From positions 4,350,001 to 4,414,000 of the forward strand of contig NC_018645.1 in the NCBI RefSeq assembly GCF_000307105.1: a stretch of DNA of 64,000 nucleotides, given 5' to 3'. The DNA comes from Desulfobacula toluolica Tol2. Its GTDB lineage: Bacteria > Desulfobacterota > Desulfobacteria > Desulfobacterales > Desulfobacteraceae. Both the position numbers and the translations under genes were made by a program. The notes under the pieces are model-generated. The model searched no databases, had not been told where the DNA came from, and saw nothing but the letters and a program-made list of their open reading frames with translations. Below, piece after piece: positions 51,221 to 60,285 of this stretch. Each line of letters begins with the position of its first letter. Within the stretch, counting starts at the first letter, position 1.

Positions 51221-53329
51221 ATGAAAAAATTGTTTGTCGTTACAGCACTGTTTGTGCTGCTGACGGCCCGCCCCGGCCTGGCCGATGAAAACAGCGTTTC
51301 AGACACATCCGACAAGACGTTTGTAATGGATGAAATAAAGGTTACTGCTCAAAATATCGAAGTTCGTCCCAACAAGACAGAGGTTTTTATAGAAGATTAC
51401 AATATTGCAGGGCAACCTGCCAATGTGCTGGATATTCTTAAAGATCGTGCAACCATCGACTTCAGGGGAGAAAGCGACCTGGTGCCGGAATCCGACAGCA
51501 TTCAAATGCGGGGATTTGACTCCCGCCAGTTTCTGATATCTGTTGACGGACTGGTCATCCAGAAAACCGGTGGCTGGTGGGGAGATCATTATGTGGACTT
51601 CGGCACTATACCCCTTTCAATCATTGAAAGCATTGAAATTCTTTCTGGCCCACATTCCGCATTATATGACGGTAAAAGTTTCGGCGGTATCATTAATTTT
51701 AAAACCACGGAACCAAAATTTTATGAAACAGCCGATATTGAAGGCGACATATCAACAAGCATTAGAAGTTATAATACCCAAAGCCACAAGGTAAATCTTC
51801 AAGGCGGAAAAGGGGGATTGAATTTAGGATTCAGTTATGAAAATTATCATACAGACGGGTATTTAAGAAACAATGAGGCTGATCTTGACACCATAACAGG
51901 ACGATTGGGATACAAACTTCCATCAGGTGGATATATCCGTCTCACAGGCAGCTACAGCGATCTTGAACGTGAAATCCCCTCGGCAAATGATCCTGCACAA
52001 GATAACTATGACGGCGGCTATCCTGTGGTCAAGACAGCAGACGTATCTCCCCGCTGGCTGAACCCGGATGACAACAGCGTAAGAAATTATGACGGACATT
52101 CCCTCCGCTTTGATTTCAAACAGCCGTCTTCCATGGGAACATGGATTACAGGAGCATATTATACGGATGAAGGACAGTCCTATCACCGCGACGGATATGA
52201 TTACAGCAGATACACCACCAACTATGTCTCTTACGGGGCTTTGGCAAAAAACGAATTTAAAATATCGGATAATCATCAGATCACCCTGGGCATGGACACC
52301 GCCCACCTGTTCCAGAAATACACGGAACAGATTGTTGAGACATGGGCCGGATATCTTCAGGATAAATGGCGGATTATTCCCAGTCTTTCTTTAACTGCCG
52401 GTCTCAGGTACGAAAACATTGATATCTGGTGGAACAACTGGTGGGACCCTTCTACAACATATCCAGACGGTGCGTTCAAAGACCCTTCCAATCCTTCCAA
52501 AAATATTAAACAAAATTATGACCAATTGTCTCCCAAATCCTTCCTGACCTATGAGATGGATGAGCTTGCCGCATGGCTGCGAGACACGTCCGTGTCGCTG
52601 GGTGTCAGCAAGATATGGACTCCCAGGGATTATTGCGAAGTTTGCAGTTGGGGATCAGGCGTTGAAATCAATCCCACCCACGGAATTGGGTATGATATTG
52701 TTTTTACCAGAAGATTGTGGAAAAATATTTCCATAAACGTGGATGTTTCCCATTATGAGTTTGAAGACTACGGCATCTGGGCCAATGCAGCTACGGATTA
52801 TTTTAAGGAAGCTCTCTGGGGACGGCGAATGGTGGAGCTTGAAGAGGTACACAAAGACGGTGTTGATGTAGAGCTGAATGGAAACATATTGGATGATCTG
52901 TATTTTTATCTGAGTTATTCCTTTAATGAATGGAAATACAAAGGCCCCCATAATGGAGGCCCGGAAGAGTGGGCAGATCAGGATCTGAGCGACCGGGCCA
53001 AGCACCGGTTTAATGCCGGGGTACGGTATAACCTGTTTGAAAAGACATTACTGCTTCTGGATTACAAATTTCAGGACAAACAGGTTCAACAGGTTCTCGG
53101 TATTGTGGATGATGATCCCAGCAATCTGTATGTGAATGAGGTTGCACTGGACAGCTATCATGTGGTTGATTTTGCCGTGGAGCAGTTGTTGTTTGAAAAC
53201 CGGTATAATATCAAAAAAGGTACATTGAAACTGTATGTCAACAACCTGTTTGATGAAGAGTATTCCAACAGCAAGGGCTTTCCCATGACAGACAGAACAT
53301 TTGGTGCAGCACTGAATTTTAAATTTTAA
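51221..53329 (+). CDS. TonB-dependent outer-membrane receptor
   Basis: 702 residues. A signal peptide (MKKLFVVTALFVLLTARPGL) precedes the plug domain (about 30-165), which has DSIQMRGFDSRQFLISVDGL and SIIESIEILSGPHSALYDGK. The 22-strand barrel follows and ends LYVNNLFDEEYSNSKGF and FGAALNFKF with terminal Phe. An early TFVMDEIKVTAQNIE is a likely TonB box region. Substrate is unknown; the periplasmic FmdE encoded convergently downstream suggests a metal or metallophore, while barrel sequence alone does not decide. AAAGGAG stands before the ATG. Confidence 0.9.
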   Translation: MKKLFVVTALFVLLTARPGLADENSVSDTSDKTFVMDEIKVTAQNIEVRPNKTEVFIEDYNIAGQPANVLDILKDRATIDFRGESDLVPESDSIQMRGFDSRQFLISVDGLVIQKTGGWWGDHYVDFGTIPLSIIESIEILSGPHSALYDGKSFGGIINFKTTEPKFYETADIEGDISTSIRSYNTQSHKVNLQGGKGGLNLGFSYENYHTDGYLRNNEADLDTITGRLGYKLPSGGYIRLTGSYSDLEREIPSANDPAQDNYDGGYPVVKTADVSPRWLNPDDNSVRNYDGHSLRFDFKQPSSMGTWITGAYYTDEGQSYHRDGYDYSRYTTNYVSYGALAKNEFKISDNHQITLGMDTAHLFQKYTEQIVETWAGYLQDKWRIIPSLSLTAGLRYENIDIWWNNWWDPSTTYPDGAFKDPSNPSKNIKQNYDQLSPKSFLTYEMDELAAWLRDTSVSLGVSKIWTPRDYCEVCSWGSGVEINPTHGIGYDIVFTRRLWKNISINVDVSHYEFEDYGIWANAATDYFKEALWGRRMVELEEVHKDGVDVELNGNILDDLYFYLSYSFNEWKYKGPHNGGPEEWADQDLSDRAKHRFNAGVRYNLFEKTLLLLDYKFQDKQVQQVLGIVDDDPSNLYVNEVALDSYHVVDFAVEQLLFENRYNIKKGTLKLYVNNLFDEEYSNSKGFPMTDRTFGAALNFKF

Positions 53330-53373
53330 CAAATTTTCTGCCTGGTTTTTCAAACTATAGGGTTTGAAACAAA

Positions 53374-53405
53374 TGAAGGGAGGCTTTACGATAAGCCTCC
53401 CTTCA
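53374..53405. terminator. Hairpin between convergent receptor and fmdE genes
   Basis: TGAAGGGAGGCTT and AAGCCTCCCTTCA form a 13-bp perfect stem with a six-base loop, 45 bp after the receptor stop. T runs are weak on both sides. A second inverted repeat (GTTTTTCAAAC...GTTTGAAAC, 53345-53370) lies just before it. Confidence 0.65.
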
Positions 53406-53455
53406 GAATTTATGCGGTCTCTTCAAAATTTATAGCGGAGGAGATTGATATCTTC

Positions 53456-54457
53456 CTATCTACTCAAACCTGCCAATTCATAAGGATTGGAACCTGCAGT
53501 CACCATTTTCTCATACATGCCTTTTTTCAAAAGAAACTCACTTGAAACCGTCACAAATTTTTCCGGCTGATCCAGATACTGCAACATTGCAAATGTCATG
53601 GCAGGTTTGGCACTATCCTTGGAGACAAGGGCCTTGACCTTGTCAAAATCAAAAGAAAAAACAATGCCCCTGCCAATTCCGGTTTTTTTATCCGTAATCA
53701 GCAGCATTGCGGCGGGATTATCAATTGAAATTTTTTGCTTTTGTTCGTCGGTAAGTTTTTTCACGATCATCCCCCCTTTTCCGGGAGTTGTATCCAGCAT
53801 TGCCATAAATGCATCTTCCTTACACCATACAGGGCAGGAAATAACTGTGTACTTTTCTTCTTTTTTCAAAGGATAATTATCTTGAATCATCCGTGCGATA
53901 AGATATCCCGAGGTCACACCCGGACAGATATGGTTGTGAATTTCAGCACATTTAAAATAATCATAAGGTGCCCCGACAGTCCATGAACCTGCAATGGTAG
54001 CTATGGTAAAAAGATCAGGCCCGCATACAAAGTTTTTTGTATCTTTCCAGAATTTTTTCTCGGAAACCTCTGAAACCGCTAAATTTATATTTTCTTCCAC
54101 TATTTTTTTCCCATGGCTCCATGTCATAACCACAGCGTCTCCAGTGGTTTTTCTGAACAGGGTAATACTTATGGGGCTGGCCGGATGCCGCTGAAAAAAC
54201 ATCATATTCTGCCCGCCTGTTGTGCAGCCCGTCACCTGTTCCAGCACCAGGACATATTCAATGCCAAAATGATTTTCCATCCTGATGTAGGGAGCGTTGG
54301 TAATCACCAGCAGGTCTGACGCCCCTTTTTTAACACCGATTTTTTGCATTCCTTTTTCTATTATCTGTTTTAAATCTGGTTCTGCAGCAGTGACCTGCAT
54401 AATGGTAAGTGTAAAAACAAAAACAACCAACATAAAACTCTTAACATATTTGTGCAT
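53456..54457 (-). CDS. Exported FmdE family protein
   Basis: A 333-residue protein. A signal peptide (MHKYVKSFMLVVFVFTLTIM ending TAA) means that it works outside the cytoplasm. The FmdE domain is shown by CAEIHNHICPGVTSGYLIAR, holding the His/Cys metal site, and KYTVISCPVWCKEDAFMAML. FmdE was named from molybdenum formylmethanofuran dehydrogenase operons; related domains bind metals. The ATG at 54457 is chosen because GGAGGAG precedes it; longer frames start inside the leader hairpin. With the convergent TonB receptor it may serve metal or cofactor uptake. Confidence 0.83.
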   Translation of the reverse strand: MHKYVKSFMLVVFVFTLTIMQVTAAEPDLKQIIEKGMQKIGVKKGASDLLVITNAPYIRMENHFGIEYVLVLEQVTGCTTGGQNMMFFQRHPASPISITLFRKTTGDAVVMTWSHGKKIVEENINLAVSEVSEKKFWKDTKNFVCGPDLFTIATIAGSWTVGAPYDYFKCAEIHNHICPGVTSGYLIARMIQDNYPLKKEEKYTVISCPVWCKEDAFMAMLDTTPGKGGMIVKKLTDEQKQKISIDNPAAMLLITDKKTGIGRGIVFSFDFDKVKALVSKDSAKPAMTFAMLQYLDQPEKFVTVSSEFLLKKGMYEKMVTAGSNPYELAGLSR

Positions 54458-54484
54458 TTTTAAACTCCTCCTAAGATTTTTTCC

Positions 54485-54542
54485 AAAAAAAAAGCCACAA
54501 AGGCATGACAGATTTTTTATCTGCATCTTGCCTTCGTGGCTT
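54485..54542 (-). promoter_or_regulatory. Terminator-like hairpin in the fmdE leader
   Basis: On the minus strand AAGCCAC-G-AAGGCA pairs with TGCCTT-T-GTGGCTT and is followed by nine T residues, about 30 bases before the fmdE start. Upstream in the same leader are ATCACAC...GTGTGAT (about 54574-54595) and TCATC...GATGA (about 54629-54645) stems, and a TTGACA near 54686. The order promoter, stems, terminator, ribosome site, gene is the layout of a transcription attenuator or riboswitch. The terminator stem resembles the outer stem of the receptor leader (AAGCCA...TGGCTT). Confidence 0.65.
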
Positions 54543-54772
54543 TTATATATACACTGTGGAGCAAATTAAATTATCACACCATAAACCGTGTGATAAAAAC
54601 CGCAAATATCATTGTGGGATTCAAAACAGCATCATCTTCCTGATGAGCGATTGTTCATTTCTTAATCAATAAAAATTTAATTGTCAACGTTTTTTGTGAC
54701 CCTGAATTTCAAACTGCCCCGCATTTTTTTGCCCACCCATAATAAAGGATAATTAAGGGATAAGGGCCTGAG

Positions 54773-56128
54773 TCATGACTCCGAGATTTTCCCTTCAGCA
54801 GCAAGGGCACGGGCATAAATCTCCACCGGATGTTTGACCGAAGCCGGATGTTTTAACTTGGCCAGCATGTCACAAATCTGCAGCATACAGGCAGGACAGG
54901 AGGTCGCCACTGTAGGACACCCGGTATCCACAATATTCCGGGCTTTTTCAAGGCCGATCTGGGTTGACATGTCATAATGGGCAAAATTAAAGCTCCCCCC
55001 CATGCCGCAGCAGGTGTCGCAGGCCTTCATCTCTTTTATTTGATTGCCGGAAGCAAAGATAACCTGCCGGGGCTCATTAAATACACCAAGGGATTTTTTA
55101 AGGTGGCAGGGGTCATGATAAGTTACACATTTTTGTTCTTTTTCACTGCTTGAAATTTCAGAAAACAGGTCAAACCGTTTTTCCATAAGCCAGCTTATGT
55201 CCACAGTCCTTTCAGCCAAAGCCTCAACCCGCCTTAACAACTGTTTATCACCATGTTTGAGCAGGGAGGGCCACAGCTTTATAATGGTCGAAGAACATGT
55301 GGCACAGGCCGTCACAAGGTAATCAAATCTTTGTTTTGAAAAAAGATCTACATTGATTTTCACAAGAGTCTCAAAGGTTTTAAAATCCCCGGATGAGATA
55401 GCCGGGATACCGCAACACCCCTGGCTGGAAGGAATAAACACCTGGGCATTAAAATGCGTTAACACGTCAACCACGCTATGGGCGATATTGGGAAACACCT
55501 TGTCAATCAAACACCCGACAAAAAAAGCCACTTTTACCCCTTTTCCGCCAACCCGGCTGTCCAGGCTGCCAAGGGTTCGGTTAAACGAGGTTTGTTTTAA
55601 GGGAACCATATGCCGATGCCGCAACAGGTGCGAACCAATCCTGGCACAGGAAGTGCCTTGAAAATTTTGTTCTTTTTTTAAAAAAAACTTTTGAAATGAA
55701 GCCACCATCCCCATTAGCCCATTGAATGTTTCAGGGCGGGAAAGCAGTCTTTTAAACAATATTTTTTTTAAAATAGGCAACCCGAGATATTGAGCAATAA
55801 TGGCCCTGGCCTTTAAAAATATTTCAAGGGTGTTCACGCCGCTGGGGCATCCATGGGCGCAGGACCCGCAAAGAAGACATCTTTGGAGACGCTCATTTAC
55901 TCCCACAGCATCATCAAACATCTGATCAATCAATCCCGTGATCAAAACCAGCTTGCCCCTTGACACATCAGCTTCGTTCCGGGTCAGGGCAAACAACGGA
56001 CAATTTGCCTGGCACATACCGCAACGGGTACACACGGCAAGCTGGTCTTCAAGCTGCCGGACATCACGGGCAAGCTCCTGCATTTTGCTTGTGACCTTCA
56101 GGTTACTTGTGGTCTTCAGATTAGCCAT
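54773..56128 (-). CDS. CCG-domain iron-sulfur oxidoreductase (GlcF-like)
   Basis: 451 residues. Two 4Fe-4S ligations, CTRCGMCQANCPLF and CLLCGSCAHGCPSG, open the protein. Two CCG domains follow, with FVGCLIDKVFPN...GCCGIPAISSGD and CDTCCGMGGSFNFA. This plan matches GlcF, the iron-sulfur subunit of glycolate oxidase and similar D-lactate/2-hydroxyacid dehydrogenases. No flavin partner gene (glcD) is adjacent in the window. The ATG at 56128 overlaps the serB stop by 8 bp. Residues 2-14 are a tandem repeat (NLKTTS/NLKVTS) encoded by a repeat also found at cca. Confidence 0.87.
   Translation of the reverse strand: MANLKTTSNLKVTSKMQELARDVRQLEDQLAVCTRCGMCQANCPLFALTRNEADVSRGKLVLITGLIDQMFDDAVGVNERLQRCLLCGSCAHGCPSGVNTLEIFLKARAIIAQYLGLPILKKILFKRLLSRPETFNGLMGMVASFQKFFLKKEQNFQGTSCARIGSHLLRHRHMVPLKQTSFNRTLGSLDSRVGGKGVKVAFFVGCLIDKVFPNIAHSVVDVLTHFNAQVFIPSSQGCCGIPAISSGDFKTFETLVKINVDLFSKQRFDYLVTACATCSSTIIKLWPSLLKHGDKQLLRRVEALAERTVDISWLMEKRFDLFSEISSSEKEQKCVTYHDPCHLKKSLGVFNEPRQVIFASGNQIKEMKACDTCCGMGGSFNFAHYDMSTQIGLEKARNIVDTGCPTVATSCPACMLQICDMLAKLKHPASVKHPVEIYARALAAEGKISES
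56087..56120 (-). repeat. 18-bp tandem unit in the 5' end of the glcF-like gene
   Basis: Minus strand: CTGAAGACCACAAGTAAC followed by CTGAAGGTCACAAG. The 17-base core GTAACCTGAAGGTCACA is identical to one at the 5' end of cca (60190-60222), 4.1 kb away. Confidence 0.7.
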
Positions 56129-57368
56129 AGGAATACTCTGCAGGCTGTTTGACTTCCTGTTTAATCTCTCTATCATGAATACCAAGCAGGTACAAAAGGC
56201 CGTCCAGGCCAACACTTGAAATGGCATTGGATGCTTCCTTCCGAACAACCGGCTTGGCATTAAAAGCAACTCCCAGGCCGGCAATACTGATCATAGGAAG
56301 GTCATTGGCCCCGTCTCCGACAGCAATGGTCTGTTCCAGGACAATCCCCTCTTTTTGGGCAAGCTGCCGTAACAAAACGGCTTTTTTCTCGCCATCCACA
56401 ATATCGCCCTTTACTTTGCCTGTTACAACACCATTTTTTATGTCCAGATCATTGGCATACATATAATCAAACCCGAGCAGGTCTTTTAAATATTCACCAA
56501 CAAAGGTGAAGCCTCCGGACAAAATACCCAGTTTATAGCCCAGGGCTTTGAGAGTCTTGGCTACCAAATCCGCACCATCTGTCAGTGGCAGGTCCCTTGA
56601 TACTTTTGCCAGCTGCTCTTCTCTTATTCCTTTTAAAAGAGCCACCCTTTGCCTGAAACTTTCTTTAAAATCCATCTCACCTCTCATGGCAGCTTCGGTA
56701 ATTTTATCCACCTGTTCACCCACACCGGCCAGCTTGGCCAGTTCAACAATCACCTCAGCCTGGATCAAGGTGGAGTCCATATCAAAAACAACCAGTTTCC
56801 TGTGTTTTCGGTAAATATTGTCTGCATGAAAAGAGATATCAATCCCGGTATTCTGGGAAATTTCCATAAATCTTTTTCTCATATCAATAAGGTTCAGGGG
56901 TTTTCCACTTACAGAAAGCTTTACACTGGCCCTTGGATTATTCTGTGATGTTTTAAGGGAAATTCTCCCGGTCAGGCGTGTAATACTGTCGATATTCAAA
57001 TTATTATCCGCAATAACTGAGGCAACAGTGGAAATTTGCTGAGCTGTCAGTCTTCTGCCCAGAAGAGTAATGATACGCCTTTCTTTGCCCTGTGCATGAA
57101 CCCATTCTTCATAATTTTCAGGGTCAATCGGCTTAATATCTATCCTGAGCCCCATTTTGTGGCCCTCAAACAACATATCCTTAAAAATAGAAGAAAAATC
57201 TTTTGGATTGGGAATTTCAGCCAGAATTCCAAGGGAAATATGTTCATGAATCACAGACTGACCAATATCCAGAATATTAACATCATATTCCGCCAGAATC
57301 CCTGTGAATTTTGCATCAACTCCCTTCCTGTCCCTGCCTGTAATATTTATCAGTACAACATCGCTCAT
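56121..57368 (-). CDS. serB: Phosphoserine phosphatase with N-terminal ACT domains
   Basis: 415 residues. Two ACT-like domains occupy about 1-165 (VVLINITGRDRKGVDAKFTG; RRIITLLGRRLTAQQISTV). The HAD phosphatase has the nucleophile motif VVFDMDSTLIQAEV near 198, LGILSGGFTFVGEYL (Ser motif II) and AVGDGANDLPMISIAGLGVA (motif IV). It dephosphorylates phosphoserine to serine; the ACT domains suggest amino acid feedback. It is followed with overlap by the GlcF-like gene and preceded by a 271-bp gap bearing a dispersed repeat. Confidence 0.92.
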   Translation of the reverse strand: MSDVVLINITGRDRKGVDAKFTGILAEYDVNILDIGQSVIHEHISLGILAEIPNPKDFSSIFKDMLFEGHKMGLRIDIKPIDPENYEEWVHAQGKERRIITLLGRRLTAQQISTVASVIADNNLNIDSITRLTGRISLKTSQNNPRASVKLSVSGKPLNLIDMRKRFMEISQNTGIDISFHADNIYRKHRKLVVFDMDSTLIQAEVIVELAKLAGVGEQVDKITEAAMRGEMDFKESFRQRVALLKGIREEQLAKVSRDLPLTDGADLVAKTLKALGYKLGILSGGFTFVGEYLKDLLGFDYMYANDLDIKNGVVTGKVKGDIVDGEKKAVLLRQLAQKEGIVLEQTIAVGDGANDLPMISIAGLGVAFNAKPVVRKEASNAISSVGLDGLLYLLGIHDREIKQEVKQPAEYSYG

Positions 57369-57438
57369 TACAACTATCCTTCAATCCTTATTCAAGAATT
57401 TATATCCACATAAAATTTAAATACGCACACCATTTTCA

Positions 57439-57540
57439 GATAACTGCCACGGGCAGACCTGACCATTTTATACAACAATCTGCTTACCTTGGTTTGCCCA
57501 CAACAAAAATTGAAAGCCTCTGTGTAAATTTCTCAAGACT
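57439..57540 (+). repeat. Dispersed palindromic repeat, copy B2
   Basis: It begins ATAACTGCCACGGGCAGACC, has a 27-base insert relative to copy B1, then ACCTTGGTTTGCCCACAACA, AAAATTGAAAGCC and CTGTGTAAATTTCTCAAGAC. GGGCAGACC and GGTTTGCCC can pair as a long stem. It lies between serB and the MFS gene. Confidence 0.8.
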
Positions 57541-57639
57541 TTATTATAAACTCAACAACTCAATCCATCAGATAATATTTCGCTTTTAGGCTTAAATTTC
57601 AAGCATTTATACCCTTGCCCAGCAATTGTTACAAGCAAT

Positions 57640-58884
57640 TTAAGATGATTGTTCAAGTTTTATAAAATTTCCCTGATCATCTGACGGGCAAACAACAACC
57701 TGTTTATCATTTCCCAGTATTTTCACCCTCATAATCAGAACAGATGAAATCAGATAAAATACGGCAAACAAGCTGAACACAATCTTAAAATTTGAATGGG
57801 TCATATCAAGAATTATTCCGGACAGCCAGGGCCCTAAAAATCCTGCAAAAAATCCATATGCCGTAAACACCAGACCAAACACTTTCCCAAAATTTTCAAG
57901 TCCGAAAACCTCGGTCACCAGAGGTGCTGAAACAGTAAACAATGCGCCAAAGGCAAGCCCTATAAAACAGGCTAAAAAGCTTACCACATAAAGATGGCTG
58001 AACCACGGCATCAGACAATATGCACACGATGCCATCAGAAAAACTATCATCAAAATTTTTTGTTTGGAATATCGGTCTGACAGCCTGCCGCAAACAAGTC
58101 GGCCAATACCGTTTAATATGTTAAAACAGGTCAATATATAAACATATTGGGTGATACCATATCCCAACTGCCTGCCAAAAGAAGACGCAAGAACAATCAG
58201 GGAAACACCTGCCGCACCCGACAAGGCCCATACGCACCATAGAAGACGAAAAGACGACAGACTCACTGTCTGTTTAAAGGACAAGGTCGATAATTGCGGC
58301 CCCCCTTTTGCTTTGTATTTGCCCGGAGTTTTGATCAAGAAGGCAACCGATGTCCCAAAAGCAATGGAGAGGAAACCTGCAAAAACAGAGGTAAACTCAT
58401 AGCCTTTTAAAACAAGAAGATATGTAAAGATCGGTGACATGACAGCCGAAGCCCCCCCAAAGGTTAAATTGAGGATACCGGTAATCAAACCTTTATTTTC
58501 AGGAAATATTTTTTGAAAAATAGTGAGGCACGGGATATAAACAAAGGCACAAAAAAATCCTTCAAGAAACGCCCAGATATAAACATGTTCCATGCAGGTT
58601 GCCTGACCGACAAACAAAGTGGCAAGAGAACAGGCTAAACTTCCGGTAAAAATAATAAAACGGCTGGGGATTTTTTCCTGCAGTTTACCGGCCAGATACA
58701 TTGCAGACCCTGTCCCGGCAAGGATAAAAAACATAAGACGACCGATTTGAGCCTTGTTCACATGAAAAAGAGTCTGCCATTCCGATGCCATGACACCGGG
58801 GAAACCAAACACAAAAGCACCAGGAAAAAATATGGCCAGGCATCCGAAAAAAAGAATTATTTTTTTATTTTCAAGCAACGGCAT
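57640..58884 (-). CDS. Major facilitator superfamily transporter (OFA-like)
   Basis: 414 residues with about twelve membrane spans. The loop GKLQEKIPSRFIIF after span 2 and CGRLSDRYSKQKILMIVFLM between spans 8 and 9 follow the MFS pattern. The N-terminal HVNKAQIGRLMFFILAG segment and the layout resemble OFA (oxalate/formate antiporter-type) or nitrate-like carriers. Substrate is unknown. The ATG lies 28 bp inside the end of cca, so the genes overlap and are likely cotranscribed. Confidence 0.82.
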   Translation of the reverse strand: MPLLENKKIILFFGCLAIFFPGAFVFGFPGVMASEWQTLFHVNKAQIGRLMFFILAGTGSAMYLAGKLQEKIPSRFIIFTGSLACSLATLFVGQATCMEHVYIWAFLEGFFCAFVYIPCLTIFQKIFPENKGLITGILNLTFGGASAVMSPIFTYLLVLKGYEFTSVFAGFLSIAFGTSVAFLIKTPGKYKAKGGPQLSTLSFKQTVSLSSFRLLWCVWALSGAAGVSLIVLASSFGRQLGYGITQYVYILTCFNILNGIGRLVCGRLSDRYSKQKILMIVFLMASCAYCLMPWFSHLYVVSFLACFIGLAFGALFTVSAPLVTEVFGLENFGKVFGLVFTAYGFFAGFLGPWLSGIILDMTHSNFKIVFSLFAVFYLISSVLIMRVKILGNDKQVVVCPSDDQGNFIKLEQSS

Positions 58885-60224
58885 ATTTTTTTCAACTCCT
58901 TATAATTATTCAGGCCTGGATCATCCAATACCTTTTCAAACAGCAGTTGTTTTATTCTGCCTACCTGTGGTCCTGATGCAATACCCAGAATACGCATAAT
59001 ATCATCTCCTGTGATCTCAAGATGACTCATACGAAACCCTGATTGTTCAGCCAGTTCATCAAATATTTTTTTCAGCCTCACACGGATTTCAGACAGGGTA
59101 TAGGGTCTTTTGAGCAAATTGCCTTTTTTATCAGCAATGCGCATTCGCATAAAATCCCGGTAATCAAGGTTGTATTGTTCCAGTGTACAAAGAAGCCGCC
59201 TTACTGCCCTGGGGGTACTCTCATCAGTCAACGGCCTCATGTGAACCTGTATCAAAGATGTGATATAAGAGATATCCTTAAGCGCAAACCTTAATGTTGT
59301 CAAATCCCTTATTACCCCTTGGGTCTGCGTCTCATGCCCGATAAAGGTTAATTTGCCCTCTTCTATTTTTGCGGCATCAAATTTTCCAGCATCATGCAGG
59401 AACCCTGCAAGCCTCAGCATAGGAAAGCCCTTGGGCAGTGCATCCCCAACAAGCATACAGTGTTCAAATACGGTTTCACCATGATGGGGACCTCCATCAA
59501 GGTCATGGCATTGATCAAGGCTTGGAAAGATTTTTGGCAACAAGCCTGTTGTTTTTAACGCCCTGAAAAACAAGGAAGGCTTTTCCAGATCCATGGCTTT
59601 CATGATTTCATGGGAAATTCTCTCTTTTGCTGCGGCACTGTCCAACAGGTCTTTACACGCCATAATACCCTTAAGGGAAGATGCGTCAAAAGATCCTTGT
59701 ATCATGGCCATAAACCTACAGGCCCGTACCATTCTCACGGGATCTTCCACTATTCTTTTTTCAGGGTCTTTTGTGAACCTGATTACGCCGTCTTCAAGGT
59801 CTTTTCTTCCGTTAAAGGGATCAATGACATTTTTTGCCATGGGATCATAGGCCATTGCATTGATGGTAAAATCTCTTTTTGCCAGATCTGACTCAGGAAA
59901 AGTGGATACGTCAAACAATGCCCGCCCGGAAGATATCTCAACACCGTTTACCAGGCAGATGGGAAAAGTTTTACCAACCCTTTTTATGTTTTGCCCCAAA
60001 AAAACAGACTCAATCTCTTGTATGGATGCACAAGTCAATACATCCACATCATCCGGCACTCTTTGCAACAAAATATCCCTGACAGCACCGCCTACAATAT
60101 AAGATGAGAATCCGTTTTCCCTAAGAGTCTTTAAAATAAACCGCACCGTTTTGTCTGTTTTGTGAAGAATCAAACTCCCCACCCTGATGACCTGAAGGTC
60201 ACACGTAACCTGAAGGTCACACAT
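58857..60224 (-). CDS. cca: tRNA nucleotidyltransferase / poly(A) polymerase family with HD domain
   Basis: 455 residues. The nucleotidyltransferase core is YIVGGAVRDILLQRVPDDVD with metal Asp residues, followed by RDFTINAMAYDPMAKNVIDP and VRACRFMAMIQGSF. An HD phosphohydrolase domain is seen as LAGFLHDAGKFDAAK. This is the bacterial CCA-adding enzyme / PcnB-like architecture; CCA addition versus poly(A) synthesis is not separable by eye, though the window's tRNA already encodes CCA. Residues 1-14 (CDLQVT/CDLQVI) come from the same 18-bp tandem repeat seen in the GlcF-like gene, so the true start may be further downstream. Confidence 0.88.
   Translation of the reverse strand: MCDLQVTCDLQVIRVGSLILHKTDKTVRFILKTLRENGFSSYIVGGAVRDILLQRVPDDVDVLTCASIQEIESVFLGQNIKRVGKTFPICLVNGVEISSGRALFDVSTFPESDLAKRDFTINAMAYDPMAKNVIDPFNGRKDLEDGVIRFTKDPEKRIVEDPVRMVRACRFMAMIQGSFDASSLKGIMACKDLLDSAAAKERISHEIMKAMDLEKPSLFFRALKTTGLLPKIFPSLDQCHDLDGGPHHGETVFEHCMLVGDALPKGFPMLRLAGFLHDAGKFDAAKIEEGKLTFIGHETQTQGVIRDLTTLRFALKDISYITSLIQVHMRPLTDESTPRAVRRLLCTLEQYNLDYRDFMRMRIADKKGNLLKRPYTLSEIRVRLKKIFDELAEQSGFRMSHLEITGDDIMRILGIASGPQVGRIKQLLFEKVLDDPGLNNYKELKKICRCLKIKK
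60190..60222 (-). repeat. 18-bp tandem unit at the 5' end of cca
   Basis: Read on the plus strand: two tandem units built on CTGAAGGTCACAC (60192-60204 and 60210-60222). It shares GTAACCTGAAGGTCACA, in inverted orientation relative to the chromosome, with the GlcF-like gene. Confidence 0.7.
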
Positions 60225-60285
60225 AAAAAGCCCTGAAGCAATCCTGCGGGAATGAGCAGCCTTGCAATATGATCCGGGTTTTTGT

